Below are positions 23,985 through 39,300 of a DNA stretch of 64,000 bases, one piece after another; the first letter of the stretch is position 1; each line of letters opens with the position of its first letter. The notes under the pieces were generated by a model. It worked only from the letters and a program-made list of their open reading frames with translations. It did no database searches and had not been told where the DNA came from. The stretch comes from Dipylidium caninum (lineage: Eukaryota; Platyhelminthes; Cestoda; Cyclophyllidea; Dipylidiidae): positions 868,001 through 932,000 of the forward strand of contig QEYB01000895.1 in assembly GCA_017562135.1 (NCBI GenBank), in the 5' to 3' direction. The position numbers and the translations under genes were made by a program.

Positions 23985-26900
23985 ATGCATTCAACTGATA
24001 ATTTTTACTGCGATTCGCTTTCCTTAGATGCTGATCGAGCTTTGAAGGAAATCATTGCCTACCGAGACGGTCTGGACAAACGGAATGACAAAGCTCTCGT
24101 CTCTGCTCTCAACCGTGTGATCGATGTTGTACAAAATCACCTCTACCACGCCTATTTGGGTATGTGGCATATCCCGCTTCCAATTCTGCCAATTTTCTCC
24201 GAAGGATCAAGGTTTAGAAACAGATTTAATGAACTAATTCGTAAAATTTTCGACCCCGTGTTGTAGACAGGTTTTGATTTATTTGCCAACTCCCCGTCAG
24301 CCGATCCGTGATGCCTTTGGAACACCGAGACCCACTCTGCCTTGAGTGGCAGCCAATGGTGTCTGCGGACAATGAGCACATGACAAGAATTTATGCGTGT
24401 TTTTGACTGCATAGCCGTCCTGTGGCGCGTGGTGGCCAGATCCCGGGGCTGACGTCAGCCACTGCTGTCTGTCAGGGAGGGAAAAATATTTTTTTCCCCA
24501 CTTCTGCAATGCCCGGCGCTGAGGATGTATCATGCGTGTCCAAAAGATCACCAATTACACAAAATACCAGGCCTCTCTTTCCCCAACCTAAATTATTTCT
24601 TGCATAGCACGAACCCTTTCTTTCATCAAGTCAATGCGCCGCATTCGAACCCCTTATCCCTAGTTTGGTACGTAACCGCAAACCGCTTCATCGTCCCTGG
24701 TGCTTCAAGTTGTTTTAAAGTTCCGGATAGTCGCAGTTCCGTGATGCGTGTGTCCCAGGCGCGCCATCACCCTGTAAGGCTGGGTGTGACTTAATAGCGG
24801 TTTAACCGTGCAACGAGTGGACAAAAAGCTCATCAGCAAGTCAAACAGCATTCCGGCCCGGCGTCGCTAACCGCCTACGTATTACAGCGTCTCATTCATA
24901 AAAAACAATTATTTTGCTCTAAAATCAAACGAAATTATGGTGCAAACCATGTAGGTTCTAACATAAAGAGGACTTCCGGGAGTTTTCTCCAACCCCATTA
25001 CTTATAGAATCACGATTTCAATAAATTTGCAGTCATCAATCCTTTCTCACACCCAAATTTGTTTACTAATCTTTCCTTGCCGACTGATGTTATGGAGTCT
25101 CTGATGTGACTAACTCCTTTCCGCCTTAAATCCTTGTTCTACCCCAATTGCGACAGTCTACACCATCGCCTCGAAGGGTATTATGACTTCCGACAAAGTG
25201 GTGCTTCATTTCACTACAGTTTACCCTGTTTGGAAAGCAATTATTGATGCCTTAAGCAATTTATGGGGAAATTTCGCTGTCTTTCAGGGATGCAAGTGCA
25301 TAAAATTACCCTTAGTTCGTTTAAAGCGGACAAATTTTTTTACATGAGGGAACGCAAGCCCCGGTTTTCCTTGGGCCTCATTTCCTTCTGTTGGTAAAGA
25401 GCGGACTCGTAGACAATTAGGGGCGATGGAACTGCATTTTTTTTCGTCGGAAATTGGGTGTAGATGTTCACTTTAGTCCGGCTACATGTGACTTGCATGC
25501 TTCTCACTTCCTCTCATTGGAGGAGGAAGAAGCTGTCCGCATTAGGATGGGCCGCTTTCCACTCCGCATAAGACATTGTGATAGTCAGGTTTTTGCAGCC
25601 GGAGCAAAAGGGGTACTGCGAGTTGCCGTGTGTTTGGCGCGACGTATGTTTATTCAGGCACCTCAGTATTTGAAACCTGGTAAATTGGCATAACCGGAAA
25701 CCCGTGAAATAAGGGCGTTGCAATGAAAAATCATATTTTCAACAACTTTTCAGCACATTTAGGGTATGGAGAAGCCATAATTTTCTCTTCTTTCTCGCTC
25801 ACGCCTCATGGGACCATAAAATATGACCTCTGTGGCACAAGGAAAGTGGGGTTGCGACTAAAATCCCCACCACTCAGAGGCGATTACTGGAGGAGTCGCC
25901 TCATTTGAGGCCGTCTCCTGCGTTTCGACTAAGTGAATTAATGATATTTTCTGCAGAGGTGCGCGATTTCTACGAGACCACGCTGCTCTCGACAACCGTC
26001 CCGGTGAACGTGAAGGCGGACATGGCGCTCGACATTGCGGAACGGTGGGAGCACATGGACCAGTCGTCCTCAGCTGTCTCCACCTCCCACATCCCCTCAG
26101 GATGCGTGGGCGCCGAACTCGCGAGTGGCATGCGATGCGTAATGTTCCTGCCTCCTTTCTTCCTTCTTCTCAGTATTTTATACCCATCCGAAATTATATT
26201 GGTTGAGTATTCCAAAGCTAAACCAATCTCTCGTCCTCATTTTTTGTTCTGACATTTTACTCCTCCATGTTTTTGTCTCCAACTCAGTGGCTATTGAAGG
26301 CCTTTCAAAGTCGAGACTGCGATTTTAACTGCTTTGGTCGATTTCGGCCTCTTGGCATTTCCCTTTGATGCGCTCGACAATCAGAGGCTCTTTTGTCAAC
26401 TTGCCCTCACGCATCACATGGACAACTGCCCTTCCGCCGCCTGTGCAGACGGTAGTGGGGAGTCTTTCTTCGCCTAGCCATTCCCCAGTATACACTTAAC
26501 CTGAGGATGATGTGTCTTCCGCTCTCCTGTGCGTAAATACCAACAATAACACTACGTGGGTGTCAAATAACCGCCTGCACCAACTCCTCTTTTATAGCAA
26601 ATTTTAAAGAGGCTCTTTGAGCATCACTTTCCGGTGTATCGGTGGAGATTAGCGCCTCACCTGAACGTCCTCGTCATCTCGGCCGCTGACTTTCTGGTCT
26701 GCGTGCTTGCGAGGGTCAGTGCGTCACTGTTAAATCGGAGGCACGCCTTAGTTCTTCACTTCCAGACCCGAAATCCTTAATGCTGGCCTCCACTGTGACA
26801 CCGCGCTGACTGCCCCGCAGGGGTTGCGCCTGTCATTCTTCCTAACGGCAGACTATGCTCCTCATGTCAGCGAGGACGCCCATATACTTTTTACTCTCGC

Positions 26901-27340
26901 AGTCACCTGATATCCCAGCAAATTGCAACTCATGTCGTCCATTTTAGGGCGCTTGTTTTAGCAATCTCGAATTTGACATTCTGTGCCCCCTCTTGACGCA
27001 GTTAATCTTTCCGACAACGAAAAAAGCCTTCCCTCTTCAACCTGGCTTCCCTTCTCTATCCCCGAGCGACGGCGCGGCTTGGACGAAACCAACCATGCGT
27101 ACTTAATTTTCTCAAAAGGATGAAGAGCAGTAATTGGGTTTAAAGCGATCTGCCTGAAAACAGTCTTGTTGGAAGTATGAAAAAATCTGAAATTGTGTCC
27201 GGGTACAGCACGGACAGCGGAGTACGATTCATATCACGGTCTCAAAGCGATGCGTAGATCCACTGTTCCGTAGTGAAATATATGATCACAAAGAAGACAA
27301 TTTGACGCAGAAGTCGGTTCCGCTCATATCCACTTTCGAA

Positions 27341-27372
<32 letters not shown>

Positions 27373-30300
27373 ATGAGGAGGAGGGGGAGGAGTGGCAGTA
27401 ATAGCCGCGCGCCACAGTAGCGAATTGGCCGGGCCCTGCGGAGGATGATTGTAGTAATTTTATTAATCCATTGGTGCCACACACTGCTCTCCACCGTAGT
27501 GGAAATGGCGACTTGGGAGAGTTTCATGAGATCCAAAACAAAAAAAGTTGGAGGAGGAGATCACACGGTCGGTCCTCGATACTGGTTTCTCCGGAGACAG
27601 TTCATTTAAAGGTGGTTACCCGCGGCATGAACAGCAAGATGTGCTGTTTCGTGCGGCACTCGTTTGTTTGACCCTTCATTTCGTGCATTAGAGTCCAGAA
27701 CAGAGGCCAGACTTTGCCAACTTGCCCAGGAGACGTGCGCCATTTCGTGTCACTGGAAATAGGTTCGCATTGCAGTGGTTCCGGTAGCAGGAAAGCGCCA
27801 AAGTACGGGCAATGATTCCGTCTAAAGTGAAATTTTGGAAGTGCACTACCTCCTCGGAACTCCCGATGCATTGAGGCACTTTGCGAAACACCAAAGAGAA
27901 GACGTTTTGGTCTTAGGCATGTCGATGGCTGATCTCTGAATCGGGCGCGAGGTGAAGAGAAAGTCCTCCGGTGACTTTGGGGCCCAGCGGAGTGTAGGGA
28001 TGCCTGGTTTTGGTAGGAAAGTTGACCTTTTGGAAGATTGGTAAACGTTTACTTACACCGTTTTCTTGCACTGTAGGATATACGACAACGTCGGTGGGCC
28101 ATTTTCCGTTTTTTTCTCATTGCAGCGTTCTCTATCCCACATAATTCGACCGGCCACACTGGAATCTGATGTCAACAGGACAAGTATAACCGAAGAGCTT
28201 AATTTAGCCAAGGCGGATCTTTTCGACCGTTCTGACTTGAGTCGGAATCGTCGCCACCACAGCCACCGTCAGCACCATCAAAGCAGTAAGCAGCAACACT
28301 CACACCGTCTGAATGATCCGCTCTTTGACGACAACACCGAGGAAAGTTCGCAGTCGCCAAGCTTTGGGTGCTCATCAGTAGTGTCCACCTCCACGTCATC
28401 AAGAAGTCGAAGCTGTCTGTCGTCGCCGTTTCGTGTCCAGTTGACGCGAGGGCCGCATGGCTTCGGTTTTTCCATTGCTGGGGGCACCGACCAGGACCCT
28501 ACCTCCCCCATCGTTGATCCGCGCTTCGTCTACGTGGCGCGCATCACACCCGGTGGCGTGGCCGACTTGGACGGACGTCTCAGGTGCGCATTCCTCACGT
28601 CGACCGACTTGAACTGCTGCCTTCTTGCTCATCTGCCATAAAGTAACTCACAGTCTGGGGTGGTGAGTGAAGTGAAGCGAAGTAGCTGAACAGCATCGCT
28701 AATAAAACATCACTTGTGGTTATCGCTCGTGACCGTGAAACCACTGAGTTTTTATCGTCTCACCAAATTTTTTTCTCTCGTGCACCCACAAACAGGTTCC
28801 ATGTGTTTTTCCCAGCAGGGTAATTGAGTGCTTCACGAGAAGCCAGAGATTTGCCCATGTACTGTTTTGGCTTGGACGCCTGCGTGTTTAACTCGCTGGC
28901 TGTGCGGCCGGGCGGTGGCCCACTGGCATTGTTGCATCAAGCGCCCTGCCAACGCAGACTGGAATCCTGTCGTATCAGCTTACTGCCACCGAAAGGGAAG
29001 GCTCATAAGAACCTCGAATTCAACTTGTCCTGGCAACCCCATTAGATGCGTGAGGGAGGACTACTTAAAAATTGATCAGCGTAGGGAAACCCACAAATCT
29101 GGGAGTGCAGGGAGACTGGAAATTTCCCTCTCTCCCTCTTTGAAATCCCCAAGAAAGATATGTTAAAAGTCAACAAAGATGCTGGTGTTGCTGGCCTCTC
29201 ATTCCGCCATTATCTGCACCACAGGGTCAACGACATCCTTCTGTCTGTCAACGGACTTGGACTGGTTAGTCTTCCACATTTGAAAGCAGTGACTGTCTTT
29301 GAGCAGTCTGGATCCCATTTGGATCTGGTGAGTCGCGACACATTTCATCACTAAATATCTGCTTGCATACTCATCCTCCACCGGCTCGCCTCATCTTCCA
29401 CCGGACCGAGGTGTTGAGTGCACGCTGAGTCTGCGGACATGACCGGTAAACGACTTGTGTGAAATGTATACGTTGGGACTGTTTACCACTGCTGGTTATG
29501 TGCCTGAAATTCCCCTCACAAATATGGGAGCAGGTTTTCGCCTGCCTTTTGTTTCTAAGCCTTTCATTCGCCAAATCGTGTGCTTTGCTTCCTTTCGAGG
29601 AAGGTGGAGTGAACCTCTGGTCAATCCACTGCTATAAGATGGAAAAAGGAGAGGGGCAAATCATGTGAGGCAGACGATTCGTCACAAAAATCCGCGGCAA
29701 TCCTATTTTTAGTCGGTATAAGATACATCAAGTTGTTAAGACGTCCAGTATATTTTACTCCAAACTTGTACATGAAAACAACTTCCCTTACTCTATCAGT
29801 CGGCAAGGTAGGATTTGTGGAGTAACATCAACACTAATTCGGGAGTGCGCCTCCATCACGCCTGTAACAGGCGTGCTGTTGTCCCCGACCGACAGCGCTC
29901 TTTCCTGGCCACAGAACTGCTGTGTACTGAGCCACAGCCAATCAGGGCAGGCGTATGTCGCAGTCGTGTTCTGGCACTGGTGGGGCGGACGGTCCCGACG
30001 CAGCCCAGTCGACTGCCACCGCACCCAGCCCCTCCAGCATGGCGCCTCCCGGCACCTCGTTCCGGCCATTCGAATCCGCTCCTCGAGGATTGTAGATTTG
30101 AGCAAAGCTGGTCTTCTTCGACTTGTGTTTTTCTTGCAAAAGGCTAACAAGAGCTTCTTGTTTTTGTGTATTTTTGGGCCCACCTATGCGCTTTTGCAAG
30201 CGTGACCTGAGACGCGCGAAATTGTTCAAAGCTCTTCTCAACCACTAGTGTCTGTCCATTTCCTTCGACACTCCCCGTTCGGGGAGACAGTTACTTACCT

Positions 30301-33300
30301 GAAACTTCTGATCACCCCAAGGATTCTCTCTAGTGTGCGGCGCACTGACCTTCACCACCGTTATTCCGCATCGCACGGACATCTAACGGGCGATGCGGCA
30401 ATCGTTGGGTTTCCCCCACCACCAACAGTGATGTTGTCAGTGTGTTTGTTGTCTAACCATGGGACTTGGATCCTGTTATCTGATACATTGCAGTCTTTTA
30501 CAGCCTTCTCTTGGGCTCCACGTCTGCGATATTTCCGATAGCAAATTCAGTGCTTACTTATATGATTTAAGGCGCCATGCAAATAATCTGATTGAGACGG
30601 TTGATTAGAGCCCCGTGAGCCGAATTCTGCGTTTCACTTGTAAGCCTAAAATAGCTTCCGATGTGTACAGAGGATGGCCTTAGAAAGCCGTGTTCCTCTC
30701 ACACAGGTGGTTCAACGACCCTCATCAGTCCTCGGCCAAGGCGTCAGTCCGTCCGCGCACTCAACGACGCCCCCGCCGGCTGCAACAACCGCGGACAAAT
30801 GTCCCCGCGGTACCCGGGGTGGTCGACCAGAGACTCGTGGGGCGCCCCCGCGATCACGACTGATGGGGCTCTCGCGCTCGCACTGCATCGTCTTGCCCGC
30901 CTCTTCCAACTCTCCCTCCTCTTCTGACTCGAGCGACCCTCCGCCCACTACTGTCTCCCCTCTTTCCTCCCTCTTCACCTCCTGCCAACAGCCCTTCAAC
31001 TCTGCTGCCGCCCGAGAAAAGGCTGCGAATGCGGGTGCGCCAGCACTGGCGACCGCGGTAGGAGGGGAGAGTAAAAATCCTAAGAGAAGCGGGGACGTCA
31101 TAAACGAAGAGGCCGAAGATGATACTGTTTGGTTTTTCGATCCGGAACAAACTGCCAGCGGGCAATCGGTCTCTCGAACGTCACATGCCATGGATAAGCG
31201 AGAATCTCACCGAATTCCCAAGTAAGTGAGTCTTTTTACGCATCATTCGCATTCTGCGTCTTTCTACTCTGCGTGGTTCTGTTTTGACCTCTCGCCAGTT
31301 TTCGACTGCCCCCCAAAGCGCGCGGTTATCCTAGAGTGTCCCCAGCTCCAAAAAATTAACTCAAAAGCAAGTTTTTTGACAAGTTGTTGTGCGTGTGCAA
31401 CATCATGTAGAAAAAATGAAGGGTTCTCTTTTACGTTGTGCTGACGTTCCTCAACTTCTACACGCAGCCCCAGAACGAGAGCTGACTAACAGGTGGGTGA
31501 AGGTAGCCGATTTGGAATTCCTTCTACTTCCTCCAAAGGACTATAAGCCCATTAAGCTAAATGTCTCGCCCTCCTCAACTCTTCTCTCCCGACTTCTCGG
31601 GAAATCGATGTTAGTACTGGAGAACCAACTCGCTCCCTTCCGTCTCCTTGAATGTGCGTAATTCTGCGGAATTTCATTCTACCATCTTAGCACCACGGGA
31701 TCTGCTTTGACAAATACCCTCTCGTCACGTCACGTCCGCTGACTTATCAGCGCCTCGGGGGGGGGGGGGTGAGGGTGGGGGATGATGTGATGTGATGTGT
31801 CGAGGCTCGTCGGAGATTAACGAGCTCAGTGAGAAATTTGGTCTAACTTGGATTCTGTAGTTATAATCAGAAGAAGTGGGTCTCGAGGAACAGAAATCTC
31901 CTTGTTCGTGATAGACGGGGAATTTGATACTCAACAGAATTCGTCTCTGTCCACTTCTACAGCCAGAAACGAGTGTACCGAAGAAATGCTTCTCATTGAA
32001 TGACGTCTTGCATTCGACACCGCCTGAATTCCGGCCCGTTCCGTGTTTGCGACAATTTTATTCTTTGTGTTAGTCCTCGTCTAATCACTTTTAACAGGTC
32101 CAGCGCAAAACTTAGCGCGGTAGTGGCGGATAATACGTTCTCCAAGTCACCTCTGGGGACCTCGGCTAAGAGCGATCCCCACCCGAAGGACCCACCATTC
32201 CCCGCGCAAATCGGCCAGTGGGAGCTGTCCAGTCGGCCAAAGCCCGACCCTTCCCCCGGTCCAGTCCTCGTTGAGGTGCCCCTCGTCAGGGGCACGAGCA
32301 ACGGTTTCGGCTTCAGCATAGCCGGCGGTGTGGGAACTGAATTCCTCGAAGGCGATTCGGGCATCTTCATCATACAGGTAGCTTAATTAGATACCTCTGA
32401 ATTTCGTTTATTTCCGGGAGGCAAGACACTCCCGCTCCTGTCTCCCCTATAACCGCTTTCGAGAAGTACTAGCGAGAACTTTTCTTGCTCACATCAATAA
32501 AGCTATTCTCTGAGGACAAAGTTCTACGTTAGAAGGCAAAGGTCACACCGTCTCAGTGGATGGAGATGTCTTGCATTCGCCTGACGTGACGTATCAATCA
32601 ACTCAACCTATTAGTTTATTACATTGTCAACTTGGGACAAATTCAATTAATCTACCTCAGCGAACTCATCTCCTATCTACGCGGTTGGCATTTCCTCAGT
32701 CCGCCCCTCGCCGTATCTGCTAGCCCCTGGCGCTTTAAGTCAGCAAACGAGCAATCAGGGTCGACGTAGCCGCGGCCTCCTCCGTCAGACCCACTGTCCC
32801 CCTAGGCTGCACGTTCTGACCCTCTCCACGTCCAGTAAACATCGGCACCGTGAGCGGTGCCCTCGCGCTGTGAATACTCACCGCTTCTCCTCCACCTTAG
32901 TTTTTGGTCTCGACAGAAATAAACCGGCGAAGTGCTCACCACCAATCCATGCATTGATGCCTCTTGCTAAAACATTCATGTCATGTACTACAGAATCTGT
33001 GGCAAGCGAATTTCGAACGGTTACCCCGAAATATGAGGAGTTTTGGCCTTAGAGTGGAGGCGCTACTTGCACCGGTCCTAATCCCTAAGGCGCTCCACGT
33101 ATAATGCCATTTAGGTAAATTGGCTCTTGTTAAGCAGCGTTAGGTGAAAGTGGTGGTTTGAAATAAGGGAGGTATATTGGCTCTTGTTGATCTTCCTCGT
33201 TTGCTATATTCTCACCATCCCAATGCAGTGGATGGACGCCTTTACCTGAGTTGACTTCGGTCAGCGCAGCGAACTCAGTCGGTGCATAGGATTCTGTTGG

Positions 33301-36300
33301 TTCTTGAAGGTAACGGCAGGCGGCGTAGCTGATACCACCGGCCGCATAGGCGTCGGTGACCGGCTGGTGCGAGTGAACAACGTCTCCTTGGTCGACGTGA
33401 CACACGCAAAAGCCGTGGAGGCCCTCAACACGGCAGGCGACTTTGCTCTCCTCCTCCTCGTCAAAGCGTCATTTCAGTCTTCCCCTCGACGAATCAACTG
33501 CCAACGATGCCAAGGTTGGCTATTATCCCTTTTGGTGAATTTTGTGTACTCATTCGCGTCGCTCTTTAGACTACCAAAACGATTATGGACCACGTCTGTC
33601 TGTCACGCGGTTCTACGATTCTTAGAACAGCGGGGTCTCCCCGTAATTTCTCATCGCCGAAGTTGCCAGGCTACTCAAAATTGGTATTACAGGTCTTTAC
33701 TAGTAAGATTATGCCATAGAAGGGAAGATGCACCGGCACGGGACGGAGGTGATAAAAGACTGTTTGACAGAATCGCCCCCTGTCCTCGGCAGCCTGCCCT
33801 ATATTCATGCCAAAATAAAGTCATCTCATTCATCGGTTTCTTTTGAAGTAATTTTACGGTTGCGATATCCCACAAACTCAAAGTGTGACTTACTCTGTGG
33901 TGTGTCTGATTAAGACCCACGTCTTAAGGTATTCCACCATCTTGCAGCCAAGCTGTGCAATCGGTTTTCCAAAGACTCCACCTCCAGTATTTGAGTCCTT
34001 GGGGCCTTGTAGGAGGCCGCTGTCTACTCCCATCGCTGGAGCATGTCATGGTCTCCAGTATAGTACGGCGATGACACCTTGTGAACTGCTAGTCGGCCGC
34101 AAAAGGACTTCTTTGGGCTGCCTTTCTCGTCCTCCATTGAGCTCCTTCGACGGCAGTGGCCGATTTTCAAATTACCGACTGTCCCGTACGGCGCTCTGTG
34201 CCCTCCGGACTACTCCACTGTGTACCACTTTACAACTTCCGTGGGATTAGCAAACGACGCTATTGCCTCGAAGGCCCTGATTTGTCCTCGGGCGTGAGGG
34301 GTGAAGAGGTCGAAGCATGGCCCATGTCCGCTTTGTCCCTTGAGACGTGACGGTTAGGGGTGGACCAAACTGCAGTCTCAATGAGTTAAACAAAATTGAC
34401 TAATTTGACGAACTCAAATGTTTACCACTATAAATCCATCAATGAAGAGTTTGAGAGAAAGACGATCTGATGCCGAACATATTTTCATTTTGTCCCTTCA
34501 GCCCATAACTGCGCGGTTCCTCAAACCTGTCTACACGCCAGCAGCTCCTCTCTCACCTTTAGGCCATTCTTCAGCGTTGCCTGAGGTGTTGTGCCCATTG
34601 TACTACACATGTTTTCTCGACCCCATTACCTCGTTCTAGGAGACGTTCTAGGAGAGAGCAACGCCTGCAACCTCCTTGTTCAAAATTAAATGATCAGGCG
34701 TACATTGTTTCGCTCTCTCACTCTCTCTCTCTCTATCCTTACCTAATAATTATTTCCGATAAAGGCTAAGGATGTGACATTTTTATAGACACTGTCCGAA
34801 GTCTTTCCAGTTCGTCCACTGCGTCGGCCACCAACGAGGGCAAAATCACTGATGGACGTGTCTTTCGAGCATCGGCCGAGGGGCTCGGTGGGAGGAGAGA
34901 AGCGCATCAACGCAAGGCGGGAAGACGACGTTTGATGACGCCGCAATGTCAACCTGTTATCTATGGGCCCTCTAAACAGACAGCGGAAGCTCTTCCTCTT
35001 TCTGGCAGTTCCAATGGCTCAGGTTCGTTTCCACCTTCTTTTCACTCCGAAGGCGTTGTGGCACCAACTTACTGGAGCGAGGGAGTGTCAGTAGTTCTTA
35101 CGTGCACAAAGGGAGCTGAGAATACATTCCTTTGGCCTGCATTTGGCTGATTTCATGTAATTGTCTCCTCATTCCTGTTGGAAATCACCAAAAGGCTTCC
35201 CCTTCCTGCGAAATCTTTCTTTTGGTAAAATGGGTAAAGATTTAGTAGGTGCGCGAATTCCCTCGCGTCATTTTTCCTACCTACCAAATTTTAGTATTTT
35301 CTCAAATGCTATGAGACCAATAAGCTTACGGCGACGTCATTTGACAGGCGTCGAACGAAGCGGCAATTCAGACCTGAGTGACCAACAAAACCTTTGGCAT
35401 TTCCTCTGCGCTAGTGTCCTTTTTTCCTTAATTTGAACATATAGAAGATTACGCGGCCGCTAACGCGGTGTCCGAGGCGATACTGAAGCGATGGCCGCGG
35501 GCGAGGCTTGTCACCCTGCACAAGGAGGCGGGCTCGATGACCGGAAGCCACGTCGGCGAGCGATTGGGCGGCAGTCTCGGCTTCAACATCGTTGGCGGAG
35601 ACGGCACCGAGGGCATCTACGTCTCGCACATCCACCCCGACAGCCCAGCCGCCCGTTCCAAGGCCATTTCGATCGGCGACCGCCTGCTAGTTGTCAGTGC
35701 CACATTTTTTCTGATTTCGCTCACTTCGCCTCTGGCCACTTGCCCTCCTCCTTGTCGGCAACTTACATTCCACCACATTTCCGCCAAACCGGGAGTAAAT
35801 AACCCCTCCCCCCTACCAACAGTAAAGCAGCCTAAGGGCTGCAAGATGTAGGGCATATTTGAACTTATGGAAAATAGGGTGAACTGGACATGCGTGGATG
35901 CCTGACTTTACCTCACAGCATTGAACTAGAAGTCAAATGTCGTCGCGGTGCTTAACTACAGCGACCGGCGATAATACCCGCCTGCTGGTCAGAAACAGCG
36001 CTTCATCAATGCTGTTTCCTCGTAACGAATCTCTCTCCATCCCACAATACTCGCATCCTGCGCACCACACATCTCTTCGCTTTTACACCAGAATAGGCCA
36101 ATTTAATTGTGGATTTTTCGCTGACATTACCGTTTAACTTTTGATCATGCGTTGAGTCCTCGCGTTGAGTCTCCATAGACTTCAGCATTGTGAAGCAAAA
36201 AGAGTGGTTGATTGGTTAATTCAGCAGTAAGCTTAAGCTGTCATCGTCGCTCCCCTCAACAGCGACCGAGGATAGCGTGGTTTAGAAAGTAGCATCGGCG

Positions 36301-39300
36301 GCTTGAGTGGGCAGTTCTCGAAATTGTTTGGTATTTTCTTCTCGTGCGCCTTGAAGGGGGTCCACCTCAGCGTTTAGGCAGCCGTTAGAGGCCCCGCTTC
36401 CCTCTCTCTTCCCTTCAACGCCCACACGCGGTGGAACGCCCCCCTCGAGATTGATATGCGTCTCGCATGCGCTGCGGTCTCGTCCACTCCGCTTCTGGCA
36501 GCAGTTTCTGCCGCGTGGAGGAGACACCTCCCCCTCCTTTAGTCTTGCGCTGTTATTTGAGAGACTCGGTTGCCTACTCTTCCCTCTTGTGTTCTGAAGA
36601 TGCCAATGTCCCCTAACCCTTTCCAAATGAGTTCATGCAACGAGATTGCCTATTTCGCTATCCACACAACGTGACCAACTTGTCCATCGTTGTGGCATAA
36701 TTTGGCCCATTTTAAAGGCATATGAAAGTGAGGTCCCTTTATGTTCACGTAAAGGTGCTCCTCATGGCCACTTATCTAGTCTTACCTCCGTAAGCTTCCA
36801 TTAAGCGTGATCGGCCGTCAAACGCATTCTTCTTAAAGGCGTCGTGCGTCTCCATCCACCCCCTCATTGCCTCCTGTGAGGCTCGGTGATGTTAAGACTA
36901 ACGTTAGTGAGTGTGCTGAGAAAATGCTGAGCTCCCTCTGGCGCCACCGAAGCAATAAGGTTTTCGAAAAGCCTTTGAGGGCCACCCATTTTCACTGCAG
37001 GTTAACGGCATTGAAGTCGTTGGGTCCAGTCACGAGGAGGCTGCAATTCTCTTGAAAACCGCTCCTTCTCGAGTAGATCTCGTACTCGCCTACGCCCCTA
37101 CGGGTATGTCCCCTTTCCCCTTGTACAAACGCCCGTGTGTTTCTTACCAGGTGGGTAAAATCAGTAAATCATCATTCTTAATAAAGAGTATAGGAAGCTA
37201 GAAGATCGCATTCTCGCACAGTCGGAGGTCAGGTCGGCTGAAGGGAACGGCCATGGGGGTGTGCGGAACACCGATGAAATCCAGTTTGGACAGCATCACT
37301 CCATCGAGGCCGACGGACTCTTCGTGCGTGTCCTCGCCGACTTCGATCCCACCGAAGTGGTAGAATCTAATCAGGTCATCCCGCGGTCGGCCATACCCAT
37401 CCAGTCCGGCGATATTCTCCAACTGATCAACATAGCAGACCGGGAATGGTGGCAGGTATGCCAACTCTCCTCCTCCTCCTACTCGTGCTTCGCATCGGCG
37501 ACGCCTGAAAGCGTTAGTCTGGGTATTCGTGGGCTAGACAAGCTCTTCACGATGCGCTCTTGTTGGAGGGAACACCAGTTGACATGGGGAGACTCTTCCC
37601 TTCGGTTTAAAAATTTGAACCCTAGACCAGGGGTCCATTTGCTTTCATCAGTCGGACTTACGGTGACGTTAATGCCTCACCCCCGAACTCCGTCGACACG
37701 TCGGCCAGCCGTTCTCGGTTGTGCCATCCCCTCACCCGCGCTGAACCCATCGATAAGGCATAAAAATGCAAAACACTCAAACACCTTGGTGAGATTTCAG
37801 GTGTCGGGTTCAGTGGAAAAATTGACCGCAAATTTGCATTCCTGAAAGATTGGAGTGTTCTTAAGTTGCGTTGAATCTTCCCGCCTTGTAGTCAGCATTG
37901 CGGTGTACGCAGCAGGCAAATGGAGGTGTGGAGAAGACTTTGTACAAAAGCGCGTCCTTCGTCCGAGCGACGAAATTGGTCCGCTTGAGCGTCTGGTAGA
38001 ACGTGCTTACCTCGTGCTCCTTCGCGTGGAAGCAGTGGCTACTTGGGTCCGCAAGCGCATTCCCCTGTGATGGTGCTTAGATTCTTTAGTGGGCAGTAGA
38101 GCTGGTCTACGAACCACTACCTTGCGAAGGCGGTGACACTCATTTTCGAAAAGCACATCACTCCCTAGTCCATGCTAGAAAGAGTTTTTTCTGCATAAGG
38201 CGCGGATCATCCACCCCTCCACCTGCAAGCCCCTCGGGCCTGTGGGTTTGGTTCCGAGTCGACGGCGACTAGAGCGTCGAGAACGCAGTAAGTGGAATGT
38301 CCGCCTCGGTCGCGAGACCTGCCCACCCCGCGCCTCGAGCAGCGAAAATGGTTTGTCCGTCATCAGCGATCTACAATCAACTGACAGGGCCGCCGAGTCC
38401 ATCCCCCTCTCGCAGTCAGACACCCCCAGCTCCTCCTCAAGGCCGTTCTCCGTCCCCGAGGTCCCCGCGGGTGGGAAGAACAAGCATCGCCACCCCAAAG
38501 ATTCCTCCTCTATGACCAAACAGGGCTGCTCCAGACGTGCCTGTATGCTTTTATTTCAATCTTCCCTCCTTTCTCACTTCGAAGTTTCTACCAAGGGTAG
38601 CTAAAATACACGTTTCACAGTTTAAATTTCACTCCGTGGTCTTACAGGCTTATCAAAATGAATAGGGTAAATTGATAAGAGGGCAATAAATGATTGGCTG
38701 CATTCCACTTTACTGGAATGGTAAAGATTACGCGGATGTGTCCATTAAGAGCCCCATTTGACAAGTGACACGGATCCATCCGCCGTCTCGTCATTCTACG
38801 CAAGGAGTTGTTGGGCAGCCGAAAAGCCTCGATTGTAATAAGAGTCGCTTGCACGGCGGGTCTCTACCAAAAGTGTCCTTTTCAAAGGTCTGATTGCGTC
38901 ACTCGTCCAGACTACAGACCCACTTCGGCATCGAAGGTGGTGAATCTAGTTTTGGATTTTGTTACGTCTGCGTGGCTGGGGAGTCAACTGCCTACTTATA
39001 GGGGCGCAAACTTTTCTTAGGATGTGGAGGCTCATCTTTACACTGATCCACTTTGTGCGGATGTAGACTGGGAAATTGGGAGCTGCGTAAAGTGACGAAG
39101 CATACGCAGGCCATTATTTTACGCAATTAATTTTCTGCTGAATTACTGCTTCTCGTCTTTTCCTACAAGGCTCTGAATTCACCAGTGAAATCCTACCTCC
39201 GACCTACATTCCCGTCATATCTATGCAAATAGCCAACACCAGACCAGTTGTCATCCTCGGTGATCTGAAACACAACATATCTGAGGATCTTCTTTCCGAC

